This document shows, piece after piece, positions 1 to 5,703 of a stretch of DNA of 8,489 nucleotides (positions within the stretch are counted from its first letter, which is position 1; every line of letters begins with the position of its first letter). The position numbers and the translations under genes are program-made. The stretch lies in assembly GCF_032075065.1 (NCBI RefSeq), contig NZ_DAMAZC010000184.1, positions 1 through 8,489 of the forward strand. Direction: 5' to 3'. The stretch is from Atlantibacter sp032075065 (GTDB lineage Bacteria > Pseudomonadota > Gammaproteobacteria > Enterobacterales > Enterobacteriaceae). The notes under the pieces were generated by a model. The model was not told where the DNA came from. It made no database searches and saw nothing but the letters and a program-made list of their open reading frames with translations.

Positions 1-218
1 TCATTATTATCGGGAATAAGTACGATGCAATCGCCGGCAATCTTTACCGTAACGCCCTTTCCGGTTTCAAATCCTGCGTCTCTTAACCATTTTCCACTCA
101 AATTCAAAGCAGGTGTGCTGGTATCACCCCGATTAGGCATATAGCCGACAGTATAATGACGCTGGGTTTTCGCATTTTTTTCTGATGATGAATGAGTTTG
201 GGTAGGGGTAGTAGCCAT
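1..218 (-). CDS. SymE-like type I toxin family protein, 3' end beyond the window
   Basis: This is the first 72 codons of a SymE-family protein; the gene continues past the left edge, as the last two bases begin an unfinished GA- codon. E. coli SymE is an SOS-induced toxin with an AbrB-like fold, normally silenced by the antisense RNA SymR. The recognisable core lies at residues 24-72: a beta strand starting RHYTVGYMP, a PALNLSGKWLRDAGFETG segment and a hydrophobic GDCIVLIP strand, matching the LKGQWLEAAGF...GCIVL pattern of SymE. The Ser/Thr/Gln-rich first 20 residues are poorly conserved in the family. The ATG at 218-216 is chosen because a perfect AGGAGG (232-227) sits 8 nt upstream. No SymR-like antisense gene or CTG-N10-CAG LexA box is visible; the leader instead carries a C4-like antisense arrangement. 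Family assignment is good; toxicity is inferred. The gene may be complete or decayed outside the window. Confidence 0.75.
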   Translation of the reverse strand, partial: MATTPTQTHSSSEKNAKTQRHYTVGYMPNRGDTSTPALNLSGKWLRDAGFETGKGVTVKIAGDCIVLIPDNN

Positions 219-229
219 AAGGGCAGCCT

Positions 230-269
230 CCTGTAACGTTTGATATTTCCGCCACTGGAGAGGTCAATC
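230..269 (-). promoter_or_regulatory. Antisense target b2-a2 overlapping the symE ribosome-binding site
   Basis: On the minus strand this holds GATTGACCTC (269-260, b2) and CGTTACAGG (238-230, a2). The a2 element overlaps the AGGAGG (232-227) of symE, so pairing with a' (CCTGTAACG, 316-308) over 9 bp would hide the ribosome site. The b2 element lies in the loop of the 247-284 hairpin and can pair with b' (301-295) over 7 bp, which cannot form at the same time as the nested hairpin without making a pseudoknot. The complementarity is read directly; its regulatory effect is inferred. Confidence 0.65.
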
Positions 270-340
270 TCACGGGTGGCGGAACCAGGCGGGGTTGACC
301 TTACCGGCGTTACAGGGAACCGGCGCGTCTTGCGACGCCC
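244..340 (-). ncRNA. C4/P4-CI-like antisense RNA in the symE leader
   Basis: Read on the minus strand, this stretch has the layout of the phage P1/P7 C4 and P4 CI antisense RNAs. An antisense element a' (316-308, CCTGTAACG) sits in a 12-nt loop closed by CCGG/CCGG (323-320 with 307-304). Just 3' of it is b' (301-295, AGGTCAA). A strong hairpin follows, a 9-bp perfect stem of 247-255 with 276-284. A small GCGTC/GACGC hairpin (325-329 with 334-338) lies on the 5' side. Both a' and b' are perfectly complementary, in the right antiparallel order, to two b-a target pairs, one upstream (437-410) and one over the symE ribosome site (269-230). By analogy with C4/CI the RNA would be processed from the leader transcript, then block symE translation or cause early termination. 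The complementarity is seen; the RNA class and its processing are inferred. The ends are approximate. Confidence 0.65.
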
Positions 341-409
341 CCGCCCGGCCCGCCATAGAGGTGTAGCCGTGCGCACGACATAAAAACGACGCTGGCGCGT
401 CACATGTCG

Positions 410-437
410 CCTGTAACTGTATTTCAGGAGGTCAATC
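410..437 (-). promoter_or_regulatory. Upstream antisense target copy b1-a1
   Basis: This is a second copy of the target: GATTGACCTC (437-428, b1) and GTTACAGG (417-410, a1), with a shared GAAATA block between them (425-420, compare 249-244 in the symE-proximal copy). It lies before the antisense segment in the transcript, as a1/b1 do in P1 C4 and P4. A 10-bp hairpin with a one-base bulge (437-447 with 454-463) sits immediately 5' in the transcript. The a1 site is also placed like a Shine-Dalgarno sequence, 6 nt before a GTG at 403. Confidence 0.6.
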
Positions 438-511
438 CCGACACCTGATTTTGCAGGTGCGGGTGAACGATACTGCTACCCGAAACCCGCGGCAAGGGGT
501 TTAAACCACGG

Positions 512-539
512 TTGACGCAGTATTTTACGAATCCAGAAT
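512..539 (+). promoter_or_regulatory. Possible promoter for the first DUF2238 gene
   Basis: TTGACG (512-517), then 16 nt, then CAGAAT (534-539) reading rightward, giving a leader of about 75 nt before the start codon at 621. It overlaps the leftward symE promoter almost completely, so RNA polymerase could not occupy both at once. The spacer is slightly short and the -10 is only 4 of 6. Confidence 0.35.
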
Positions 540-550
540 ACATCTCGCAA
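522..550 (-). promoter_or_regulatory. Sigma-70 promoter for the antisense leader and symE
   Basis: On the minus strand, TTGCGA (550-545) and TAAAAT (527-522) are separated by exactly 17 nt. The -10 matches consensus at 5 of 6 positions and the -35 at 4 of 6. Transcription would start near 515, giving a symE leader of about 300 nt that contains the whole b1-a1, a'-b', b2-a2 set. No start site is known; this is a sequence match only. Confidence 0.5.
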
Positions 551-620
551 ATATCCCGCCAACCTTGCACTTCCCCCCTTTTCAACTAAACCCTACTTTC
601 ACCATCATTAAGGAACGCTG

Positions 621-1244
621 ATGCAATCCACCCGTCCGCTTTATCTCACCGCAGGCATCTTTCTGCTGGCATTACTGCTTATTTTCACCGCCTTTCATAC
701 CGAGCGGCGGCTCACCTGGCTGCTCGAAGTGATGCCGCTTTTTATCATCGCGCCCATCCTCTGGATAACCGCCAGACGCTACCCGCTCACCCCCTTGCTC
801 TATTCACTTATTTTTATCGGCTGCGTTTCCCTGATCGTCGGCGGGATGTATTCCTACGCCCGCGTTCCGGTCGGTTTTTATCTTCAGGAGTGGCTGGGCG
901 TCGATCGCAATCCTTATGACCGCCTCGGCCACGTTCTTCAGGGGCTGGTAGTGTCGCTGTCGGCGCGGGAAGTCTTGCTGCGCGGCGGCTATAGGCTCGG
1001 CGCTAAGATGCTGGGCTTTTCAGTGTGCAGCGTCACGCTTGCCATCAGCGCGTTTTACGAACTGATTGAGTGGTGGATAGCGCTAATCCTCGGCAAGGAC
1101 GCGGATGATTTCCTTGGCACCCAGGGCGATGAATGGGACACCCAGGCCGATATGCTGTGCGCCCTGCTGGGTTCGATTTTCTCGGTATTTATTCTTGGCC
1201 GTTGGCATTCGCGTCAGCTAAAAAATCTGATCTCACGATCCTGA
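621..1244 (+). CDS. yjdF: YjdF-like DUF2238 inner membrane protein, copy 1
   Basis: A 207-residue protein of the DUF2238 family, of which E. coli YjdF (about 209 aa) is the named member; its biochemical role is not established. It has about five to six hydrophobic segments, near residues 7-25, 30-50, 56-78, 103-115, 131-157 and 178-194. Family blocks are clear: GGMYSYARVP, RNPYDRLGHVLQG, AISAFYELIEWW and LGTQGDEWDTQADM. The conserved charged and polar residues (D100, H104, E147, E150, D170, D173, D177) cluster in or near membrane segments and would suit an active or metal site, which is inference. The start is supported by AAGGA at 610-614 and by alignment with the second copy. It is separate from the downstream operon, which has its own promoter; no terminator is evident after it. 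It is unrelated to Bacillus YjdF. Confidence 0.85.
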   Translation: MQSTRPLYLTAGIFLLALLLIFTAFHTERRLTWLLEVMPLFIIAPILWITARRYPLTPLLYSLIFIGCVSLIVGGMYSYARVPVGFYLQEWLGVDRNPYDRLGHVLQGLVVSLSAREVLLRGGYRLGAKMLGFSVCSVTLAISAFYELIEWWIALILGKDADDFLGTQGDEWDTQADMLCALLGSIFSVFILGRWHSRQLKNLISRS

Positions 1245-1317
1245 AGATCTCCTCGCCTCCACTCAGTCAAACCAATAATTGCAACCCCGCTCACAAAACG
1301 GCCAGGTTAATTATCGA

Positions 1318-1346
1318 TCAACATCACATTAATAATTCATTAACAT
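1318..1346 (+). promoter_or_regulatory. Probable promoter of the gntR-led operon
   Basis: TCAACA (1318-1323), 17 nt, TAACAT (1341-1346), each 4 of 6 against the sigma-70 consensus. Transcription would begin near 1353, directly beside the operator at 1356-1366, which fits repression by the first gene product. Both boxes are weak, so the exact promoter is uncertain. Confidence 0.4.
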
Positions 1347-1353
1347 ATCTACC

Positions 1354-1368
1354 ATTGGTATTACCACT
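1354..1368 (+). promoter_or_regulatory. GntR/FadR-type operator
   Basis: TGGTATTACCA (1356-1366) is a perfect 11-bp palindrome, with one more matching pair outside it (A1354/T1368). FCD-subfamily GntR regulators such as PdhR, LldR and UxuR bind TGGT-N3-ACCA-type palindromes. It lies 23 bp before the gntR start and just downstream of the predicted transcription start. A further ACCA half-site follows at 1373-1376. This suggests autoregulation of the operon, relieved by a metabolite. Confidence 0.65.
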
Positions 1369-1389
1369 TAAGACCACCGGTAAAATCAT

Positions 1390-2133
1390 ATGGATATCAA
1401 ACGCGAAAAGACGGAAAGCAGCAGCGGCCATGACCGCGTCGTTAAATTTTTGCGCGAGCAGTTGTTAAGCGGCGCGCTGAGCGCGGGCGACAGCTTGCTC
1501 CCGGAGCGTGAACTGTCCGCCCGACTAGGCGTCAGCCGCCCGGTACTGCGGGAAGCGCTCAGAGCGCTGGCGATGATTGGTGCCGTAGAAATCCGTCACG
1601 GCATCGGCACGGTGGTGACAAAACCCGACGTTTCGATTTTCGGTGAATTCTTCACCTTTGTACTGGCCCACCAGCCGAATGTGGTGGATGACGTGATGCA
1701 GGCGCGTATCGCTATTGAACGCCAGGCCGTGCGCCTCGCCTGCCGCCGGGCAACGCAAAGTGATTACGATCGCCTTGCCGCCTGCCTGCGCGACATCAGC
1801 GATACCATCCATGAGCCGGAATTAGGCGGACGAGCCGACTTTCGTTTTCATGAAACCATCGTCAACGCATCAGGTTCGCCAACGCTTATCAACATCTATC
1901 AGTCGATCGGCGTGCTGATGCAGCGCTCCCACCTCGACAGACGTGAACAGATTATTCAGGTGGAAGGCATTGAAGCGTTCCTCATCGATCACCACCGCGC
2001 CATTTTTGCCGCCATCGTTGAACGAGACGAAGACAAAGCCGATGACTTACTGAGCCGCCATTTTGAAATTGGCGCCGATTTTCGTCGTCGCGCCACCATT
2101 CGCATGGTGGGTTCTCAACCTTTTGCTGACTAA
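1390..2133 (+). CDS. GntR-family transcriptional regulator, FadR subfamily (FCD domain)
   Basis: A 247-residue DNA-binding regulator, probably the local repressor of the operon it heads. Residues about 14-78 form the winged helix-turn-helix, with the typical LLPERELSARLGVSR (36-50) recognition region and an IRHGIGTVV wing (68-76). Residues about 98-230 form the FCD ligand domain; D150, H154, H202 and H224 match the metal-binding set that usually helps hold a carboxylate effector in this subfamily. That agrees with the carboxylate ligand suggested for the binding protein. The start codon has only a weak ribosome site (GG at 1379-1380), which suggests low expression; no better start is visible. 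The next gene begins 23 nt after the stop, so the repressor is co-transcribed with its targets. The effector is unknown. Confidence 0.9.
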   Translation: MDIKREKTESSSGHDRVVKFLREQLLSGALSAGDSLLPERELSARLGVSRPVLREALRALAMIGAVEIRHGIGTVVTKPDVSIFGEFFTFVLAHQPNVVDDVMQARIAIERQAVRLACRRATQSDYDRLAACLRDISDTIHEPELGGRADFRFHETIVNASGSPTLINIYQSIGVLMQRSHLDRREQIIQVEGIEAFLIDHHRAIFAAIVERDEDKADDLLSRHFEIGADFRRRATIRMVGSQPFAD

Positions 2134-2156
2134 ACCCCCTTAATAAGGAAAAGCAG

Positions 2157-2603
2157 ATGCAGATCGTAATTGGCAGTGACCACGCAGGTTTTCACCTTAA
2201 GCAGGAGCTCATCCAGTGGCTTGAGCAAGCGGGCCATCAGATTGACGATGTGGGGAGCTATAACCCTGAGCCTGTTGATTTCCCCGATATCGCTTTCGCG
2301 GTGTGCAACAAAGTGCGCGAAGGCAACGGTCTGCGCGGGATCCTGGTGTGTGGTACCGGCGTGGGCGCGGTGATTGCCGCCAACAAAGTCAAAGGCATCC
2401 GCGCTGCGGTGGGTCATGACGTGCATTCCGCCCATCAGTCCGTTGAGCATGATGACGTCAATGTGCTGTGTATCGGCGCGCAAATCGTTGGCCCCTGGCT
2501 GGCGCGCGATCTGATAGACGCCTTTTTGCAGGCAACCTTTGTGCAGGATGCCGACTTCATCCGCCGCGTCGAGAAACTGGCGCAGCTCGAACAGCACAAC
2601 TAA
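2157..2603 (+). CDS. RpiB/LacAB-family isomerase with altered phosphate site
   Basis: A 148-residue cytoplasmic aldose-ketose isomerase-type protein, the normal length for RpiB/LacA/LacB. The family landmarks are present: SDHAGF (7-12), catalytic Cys65 in the VCGTGVG loop (64-70), AANK (74-77) and His98, equivalent to the ring-opening His. The phosphate-holding residues are not normal. By alignment to M. tuberculosis and E. coli RpiB, the Arg of the GSR/GGR motif (Mtb Arg113) is Gln109 and Mtb Arg137 is Asp133, while Mtb Arg141 is kept as Arg137. The usual HN(D) after the SR motif is also changed, to SVEHDD (95-100). The substrate is therefore probably not a conventional sugar phosphate; DhuI, an RpiB-fold isomerase of unsaturated uronate, is a precedent for unphosphorylated substrates. 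The ribosome site is AAGGAA at 2145-2150. It is unlikely to be true ribose-5-phosphate isomerase, and I give no symbol. Confidence 0.85.
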   Translation: MQIVIGSDHAGFHLKQELIQWLEQAGHQIDDVGSYNPEPVDFPDIAFAVCNKVREGNGLRGILVCGTGVGAVIAANKVKGIRAAVGHDVHSAHQSVEHDDVNVLCIGAQIVGPWLARDLIDAFLQATFVQDADFIRRVEKLAQLEQHN

Positions 2604-2619
2604 CGGCAGGAGACTCCTG

Positions 2620-3528
2620 ATGAATACACAAACTTCCGGCATCGTTGGCTTTCTTGGCTTAGGCGTGATGGGGCGTGAGATGGCGCGCAATCTCGCCCAG
2701 GCGGGCTATACCGTGCGCGCGTTCGATATCGTCAGCGGCGCAGGCGATGCGTTGCGCCAGTTCGGCGTTGAAATCGTTAACGATATTCCCTCTTCGGTAC
2801 GCGATGCCGATATCGTGATTTCCATGCTGCCGGACACCCCGCAGGTTGAGGAGATCGTGCGCGGTCCGCAAGGGCTGTTAGCTGTCCCGCCGCGCGGAAA
2901 ACTGTACGTGGATATGAGCACCATCGCGCCGGAAGCCACGCGCCAGCTAAGCCAGCAGCTGGCGGCGGCGGGTGTAACCATGCTGGATGCGCCGGTTTCC
3001 GGCGGGCCGATTGGCGCCAAAAACGGCACCCTGACCATCATGGTGGGCGGTGAAGCCAGCGGCTTTGAGCAGGCAACGCCGTATCTGCGCGCCATGGGCA
3101 CCACGTTAAATCACGTTGGCGCATCCGGTGCCGGGCAAACCGTCAAGCTGTGTAACCAGCTGATTTGCGGCATCAATATTCAGGCGATTTGCGAAGCGCT
3201 GGCGCTGGCCCGCGCCTGGGATATCAATTTGTCGCAAATGCGTGAAGTGCTGCTGGGCGGATCCGCCGCATCCTGGATGCTCGACAAACTGGGGCCTGCG
3301 ATGATCGAAGGCGATGACTCCGCCGGTTTTCGCATTGATTTGATGATGAAAGATCTGCGTCTGGTTCTGGAAGCGGCACAGAAGCATCCGGTGCCCCTCC
3401 CAGCAACCGCCCTTGTCGCCACCCAATACCAGAATGCGCAGGCTTATGGGGAAGGAGCCAACGGCAACCAGGCGCTTTTCAGAGTCTATGACCGATTAAC
3501 CGGCCAGCAGACCGCAAAAACCAATTAA
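2620..3528 (+). CDS. NAD-binding oxidoreductase of the 3-hydroxyisobutyrate dehydrogenase family (GarR/LtnD-like)
   Basis: A 302-residue beta-hydroxyacid dehydrogenase, near the normal family length. The Rossmann domain starts with GFLGLGVMGREMARNL (10-25). Asp36 at the end of the second strand favours NAD over NADP, where this family often has an Arg. The substrate loop DAPVSGGPIGAKNGTLT spans 123-139, and catalytic Lys176 lies in GQTVKLCNQ (172-180). The K-L-x-N-Q form resembles tartronate semialdehyde reductase GarR and threonate/erythronate dehydrogenases more than valine-pathway HIBADH, which usually has K-x-x-N-N. The start at 2620 is chosen over an in-frame upstream ATG at 2539 because AGGAG (2608-2612) sits 7 nt before it and because the upstream extension overlaps the isomerase gene and lacks family similarity. 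It probably oxidises or reduces a hydroxy-acid intermediate made by the isomerase. The exact substrate is unknown. Confidence 0.88.
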   Translation: MNTQTSGIVGFLGLGVMGREMARNLAQAGYTVRAFDIVSGAGDALRQFGVEIVNDIPSSVRDADIVISMLPDTPQVEEIVRGPQGLLAVPPRGKLYVDMSTIAPEATRQLSQQLAAAGVTMLDAPVSGGPIGAKNGTLTIMVGGEASGFEQATPYLRAMGTTLNHVGASGAGQTVKLCNQLICGINIQAICEALALARAWDINLSQMREVLLGGSAASWMLDKLGPAMIEGDDSAGFRIDLMMKDLRLVLEAAQKHPVPLPATALVATQYQNAQAYGEGANGNQALFRVYDRLTGQQTAKTN

Positions 3529-3542
3529 CCGGGGCGAAAGTC

Positions 3543-4220
3543 ATGATGCTCGATTTCACAGCAATACTTTCACAATGGCAGCTGTTACTGGACGGCGCAA
3601 CGTTAACCGCCCAACTGGCCATTGTGACGACGGTGACGGGTTTTCTCATCGGCACGCTCTGCGCCGTTGCCCGGCGCTCTCACTCCAAAGTGTTTGCGAG
3701 AATCGCGGCAATCTATGTCGAGTCCATCCGCAACACGCCGTTTCTGGTGCAGATCTTTCTGGTTTATTTCGGCCTTTCCAGCCTGGGCTTTTCCTTTACC
3801 GCCTTTACCGTCTCGGTGATTGCGCTGACGATTAACGTGGGTGCTTATACCGCCGAAATCATGCGCGCCGGATTTGAATCGGTGCATAAGGGGCAATGGG
3901 AAGCCGCAGAAACGCTGGGGTTAACCAAATGGCAGCAGTACTGGCATGTTGCGCTTCGGCCTGCGATCGAACGCGTTTATCCGTCGCTGACCAGCCAGTT
4001 TATTTTGCTGATGCTGGCCTCCTCGGTCACGTCGCAGATCTCTACCGAAGAGCTGACCGCAACCGCCAACTTTATTCAGTCAGAAACCTACCGCCCGTTT
4101 GAAACGTTTGTGATTGTGGCGGGCATTTACATCGCGATCTCGCTGTTGATGCGCCTGATCTTCTGGCTGTTCGGGCTGGCCATTTTCCCTCGCCGTCGCC
4201 GGCTTGGCACCATGATTTAG
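3543..4220 (+). CDS. Polar-amino-acid-type ABC transporter permease (HisM/HisQ family), subunit 1
   Basis: A 225-residue inner membrane permease, normal length for the HisM/HisQ family. Hydrophobic segments lie near 14-42, 62-80, 86-106, 150-168 and 187-213. The cytoplasmic EAA loop that contacts the ATPase is intact: EAAETLG at 120-126, followed by the conserved L-x-P (138-140). SIRNTPFLVQ (61-70) is the usual N-terminal permease signature. It follows the dehydrogenase stop by 14 nt and precedes the second permease by 12 nt, so the two permeases form a heterodimer channel with the ATPase and binding protein below. Either of two adjacent ATGs (3543 or 3546) could start it; the ribosome site is only moderate. 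Confidence 0.92.
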   Translation: MMLDFTAILSQWQLLLDGATLTAQLAIVTTVTGFLIGTLCAVARRSHSKVFARIAAIYVESIRNTPFLVQIFLVYFGLSSLGFSFTAFTVSVIALTINVGAYTAEIMRAGFESVHKGQWEAAETLGLTKWQQYWHVALRPAIERVYPSLTSQFILLMLASSVTSQISTEELTATANFIQSETYRPFETFVIVAGIYIAISLLMRLIFWLFGLAIFPRRRRLGTMI

Positions 4221-4232
4221 GGAGGCTCGACG

Positions 4233-4919
4233 ATGAATATTTCCCTCAATTTCGCACACATTCAGTTTCTGCTTGAAGGCGCAGTCTGGACCGCCATTCT
4301 GTCGCTGATGGCCTTCGGCGGCGGCGGGTTAGTGGGCTTTCTGCTGGCGCTTGGCCGTATTGCGCCGGTGCGTATCGTCCGTCTGGTAGTGGCGACCTGG
4401 GTGCAGTTAATCCAGGGCACGCCGCTGCTGATCATCATGTTTATGGTCTATTTCGGGCTGCCGCAACTGGGCTTTTCTATTTCGCCCCTGCTGGCCGCAG
4501 GGGTATCGCTGACGATTTACGCCAGCGCCTACCTCGGCGAAATCTGGCGCGGCTGTATTCAGGCGGTTCCGCGTGCGCAGTGGGAGGCGGCTGAATGCCT
4601 GGCGCTCTCCCGCGTGCAACGCATGTTTAAAGTGATCCTCCCGCAGGCCATAAAGCTGGCTACGCCGCCTACGGTGGGGTTCTCGGTGCAGATCATCAAG
4701 AACACGTCGCTGGCCTCGGTGGTGGGGTTTGTCGAACTGGCGCGCGCCGGGCAACTGATCAACAACTCTATTTTTGAGCCATTCATTATCTATCTGATTG
4801 TTGCCACAGTGTATTTTTGCCTTTGTTTCCCGGTATCGGTGCTAAGTCGCCGTCTTGAACAAGCCGCGCCCGAGAAGAAAAACAAGCTTCTCCCCACCGT
4901 AAGTCCACGCATCAATTAA
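4233..4919 (+). CDS. Polar-amino-acid-type ABC transporter permease (HisM/HisQ family), subunit 2
   Basis: A 228-residue inner membrane permease, homologous to the preceding gene. Membrane segments lie near 17-42, 48-73, 84-103, 147-168 and 184-205. Its EAA loop reads EAAECLA (118-124), with Ala replacing the usual Gly at the end, followed by LP at 136-137. QGTPLLIIMF (61-70) and IKNTSLAS (155-162) are standard family blocks. The C-terminal tail is basic and cytoplasmic. A good GGGAGG ribosome site (4220-4225) precedes the ATG. It pairs with subunit 1 to form the translocation path. Confidence 0.92.
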   Translation: MNISLNFAHIQFLLEGAVWTAILSLMAFGGGGLVGFLLALGRIAPVRIVRLVVATWVQLIQGTPLLIIMFMVYFGLPQLGFSISPLLAAGVSLTIYASAYLGEIWRGCIQAVPRAQWEAAECLALSRVQRMFKVILPQAIKLATPPTVGFSVQIIKNTSLASVVGFVELARAGQLINNSIFEPFIIYLIVATVYFCLCFPVSVLSRRLEQAAPEKKNKLLPTVSPRIN

Positions 4920-4937
4920 GTGCTGAAGGTTAATATT

Positions 4938-5663
4938 ATGTCCATCATTACCCTGAAAAACGTGCAAAAAAGCTTTGGCCATAACCCCGTACTGAAAGAC
5001 GTCTCATTTTCAGTGAATCAGGGGCAGGTCGTAGCACTGATTGGCGCCAGCGGTTCCGGCAAAAGTACTGCACTGCGCTGTATTGATCGGCTGGAAACCA
5101 TCAATAGCGGCAGCATTGAGGTCTGTGGACACAAAGTGGAAGATCCCCACGTCGACCTGCGCAAGCTGCGTCAGGATGTCGGGATCGTGTTCCAGAGTTA
5201 CAACCTGTTTCCCCATCTGACGATTGAACAAAACATCACCTTAGGCCCGGTATCCGTCAAAAAGATGGCGAAGGCGGAAGCCCGACGGCTGGCGCTGTCC
5301 GTGCTGGAGCAGGTGGGTCTGGCGGATAAAGCCGACAGCTACCCCGAGCAGCTTTCCGGCGGGCAGCAGCAGCGCGCGGCCATCGCGCGTTCACTGGCGA
5401 TGAAACCGAAAGTGATGTTGTTTGATGAAGTTACCTCGGCATTAGATCCCAAACTCACCGGCGAAGTGCTGCGCGTCATCGAACGCCTGGCGGGAAGCGG
5501 CATGACCATGATTATGGTGACCCATGAAATGAACTTCGCCCGTAAGGTCGCCGATAAAATCATTTTTATGCACCAGGGAACCGTCCACGAAAGCGGCACG
5601 GTCGAGATCCTGAAAACGCCTGCCACAGCGGCATTACAGGAATTTATTTCCAACGATTTGTGA
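4938..5663 (+). CDS. Polar-amino-acid-type ABC transporter ATP-binding protein (GlnQ/HisP family)
   Basis: A 241-residue cytoplasmic ATPase that powers the importer. All catalytic motifs are intact: Walker A GASGSGKST (36-44), Q-loop Gln86 in FQSYNLFPHL, signature LSGGQQQR (139-146), Walker B VMLFDE (159-164), D-loop SALD (167-170) and switch His196. The length and the absence of a C-terminal regulatory domain fit GlnQ/HisP. I place the start at the ATG at 4938, with AAGG at 4925-4928 upstream, instead of the GTG at 4920 that directly follows the permease stop; the 4938 start gives the standard family N-terminus. It is followed by the binding protein after 40 nt. Confidence 0.93.
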   Translation: MSIITLKNVQKSFGHNPVLKDVSFSVNQGQVVALIGASGSGKSTALRCIDRLETINSGSIEVCGHKVEDPHVDLRKLRQDVGIVFQSYNLFPHLTIEQNITLGPVSVKKMAKAEARRLALSVLEQVGLADKADSYPEQLSGGQQQRAAIARSLAMKPKVMLFDEVTSALDPKLTGEVLRVIERLAGSGMTMIMVTHEMNFARKVADKIIFMHQGTVHESGTVEILKTPATAALQEFISNDL

Positions 5664-5703
5664 GTCACTCAACCCTACAAAATCCCCATGAAGGAGAATA
5701 ATA

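Noticed and set aside
410..426. Possible LexA box near the symE leader (CTG...CAG)
   Set aside because: The spacing between CTG and CAG is 11, not 10, and the centre is not the alternating AT pattern of LexA sites, so SOS control is not supported.
541..620. Ligand-binding riboswitch of the Bacillus 'yjdF' class before the DUF2238 gene
   Set aside because: The shared name is coincidental: Bacillus YjdF is an unrelated protein, and this stretch shows no strong conserved hairpins.
1313..1329. CRP site upstream of gntR
   Set aside because: Only the right half (TCACA at 1324-1328) fits; the left half matches at 2 of 5 positions, so the call is too weak.
1133..1468. 111-codon plus-strand frame between the first DUF2238 gene and gntR
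   Set aside because: It overlaps the end of the DUF2238 gene and the start of gntR in another frame, spans the promoter and operator, and has no recognisable family features.
2130..2690. 186-codon minus-strand frame opposite the isomerase
   Set aside because: It is a reverse-strand frame of a clear RpiB-family gene in GC-rich coding DNA, with no ribosome site or family motif.
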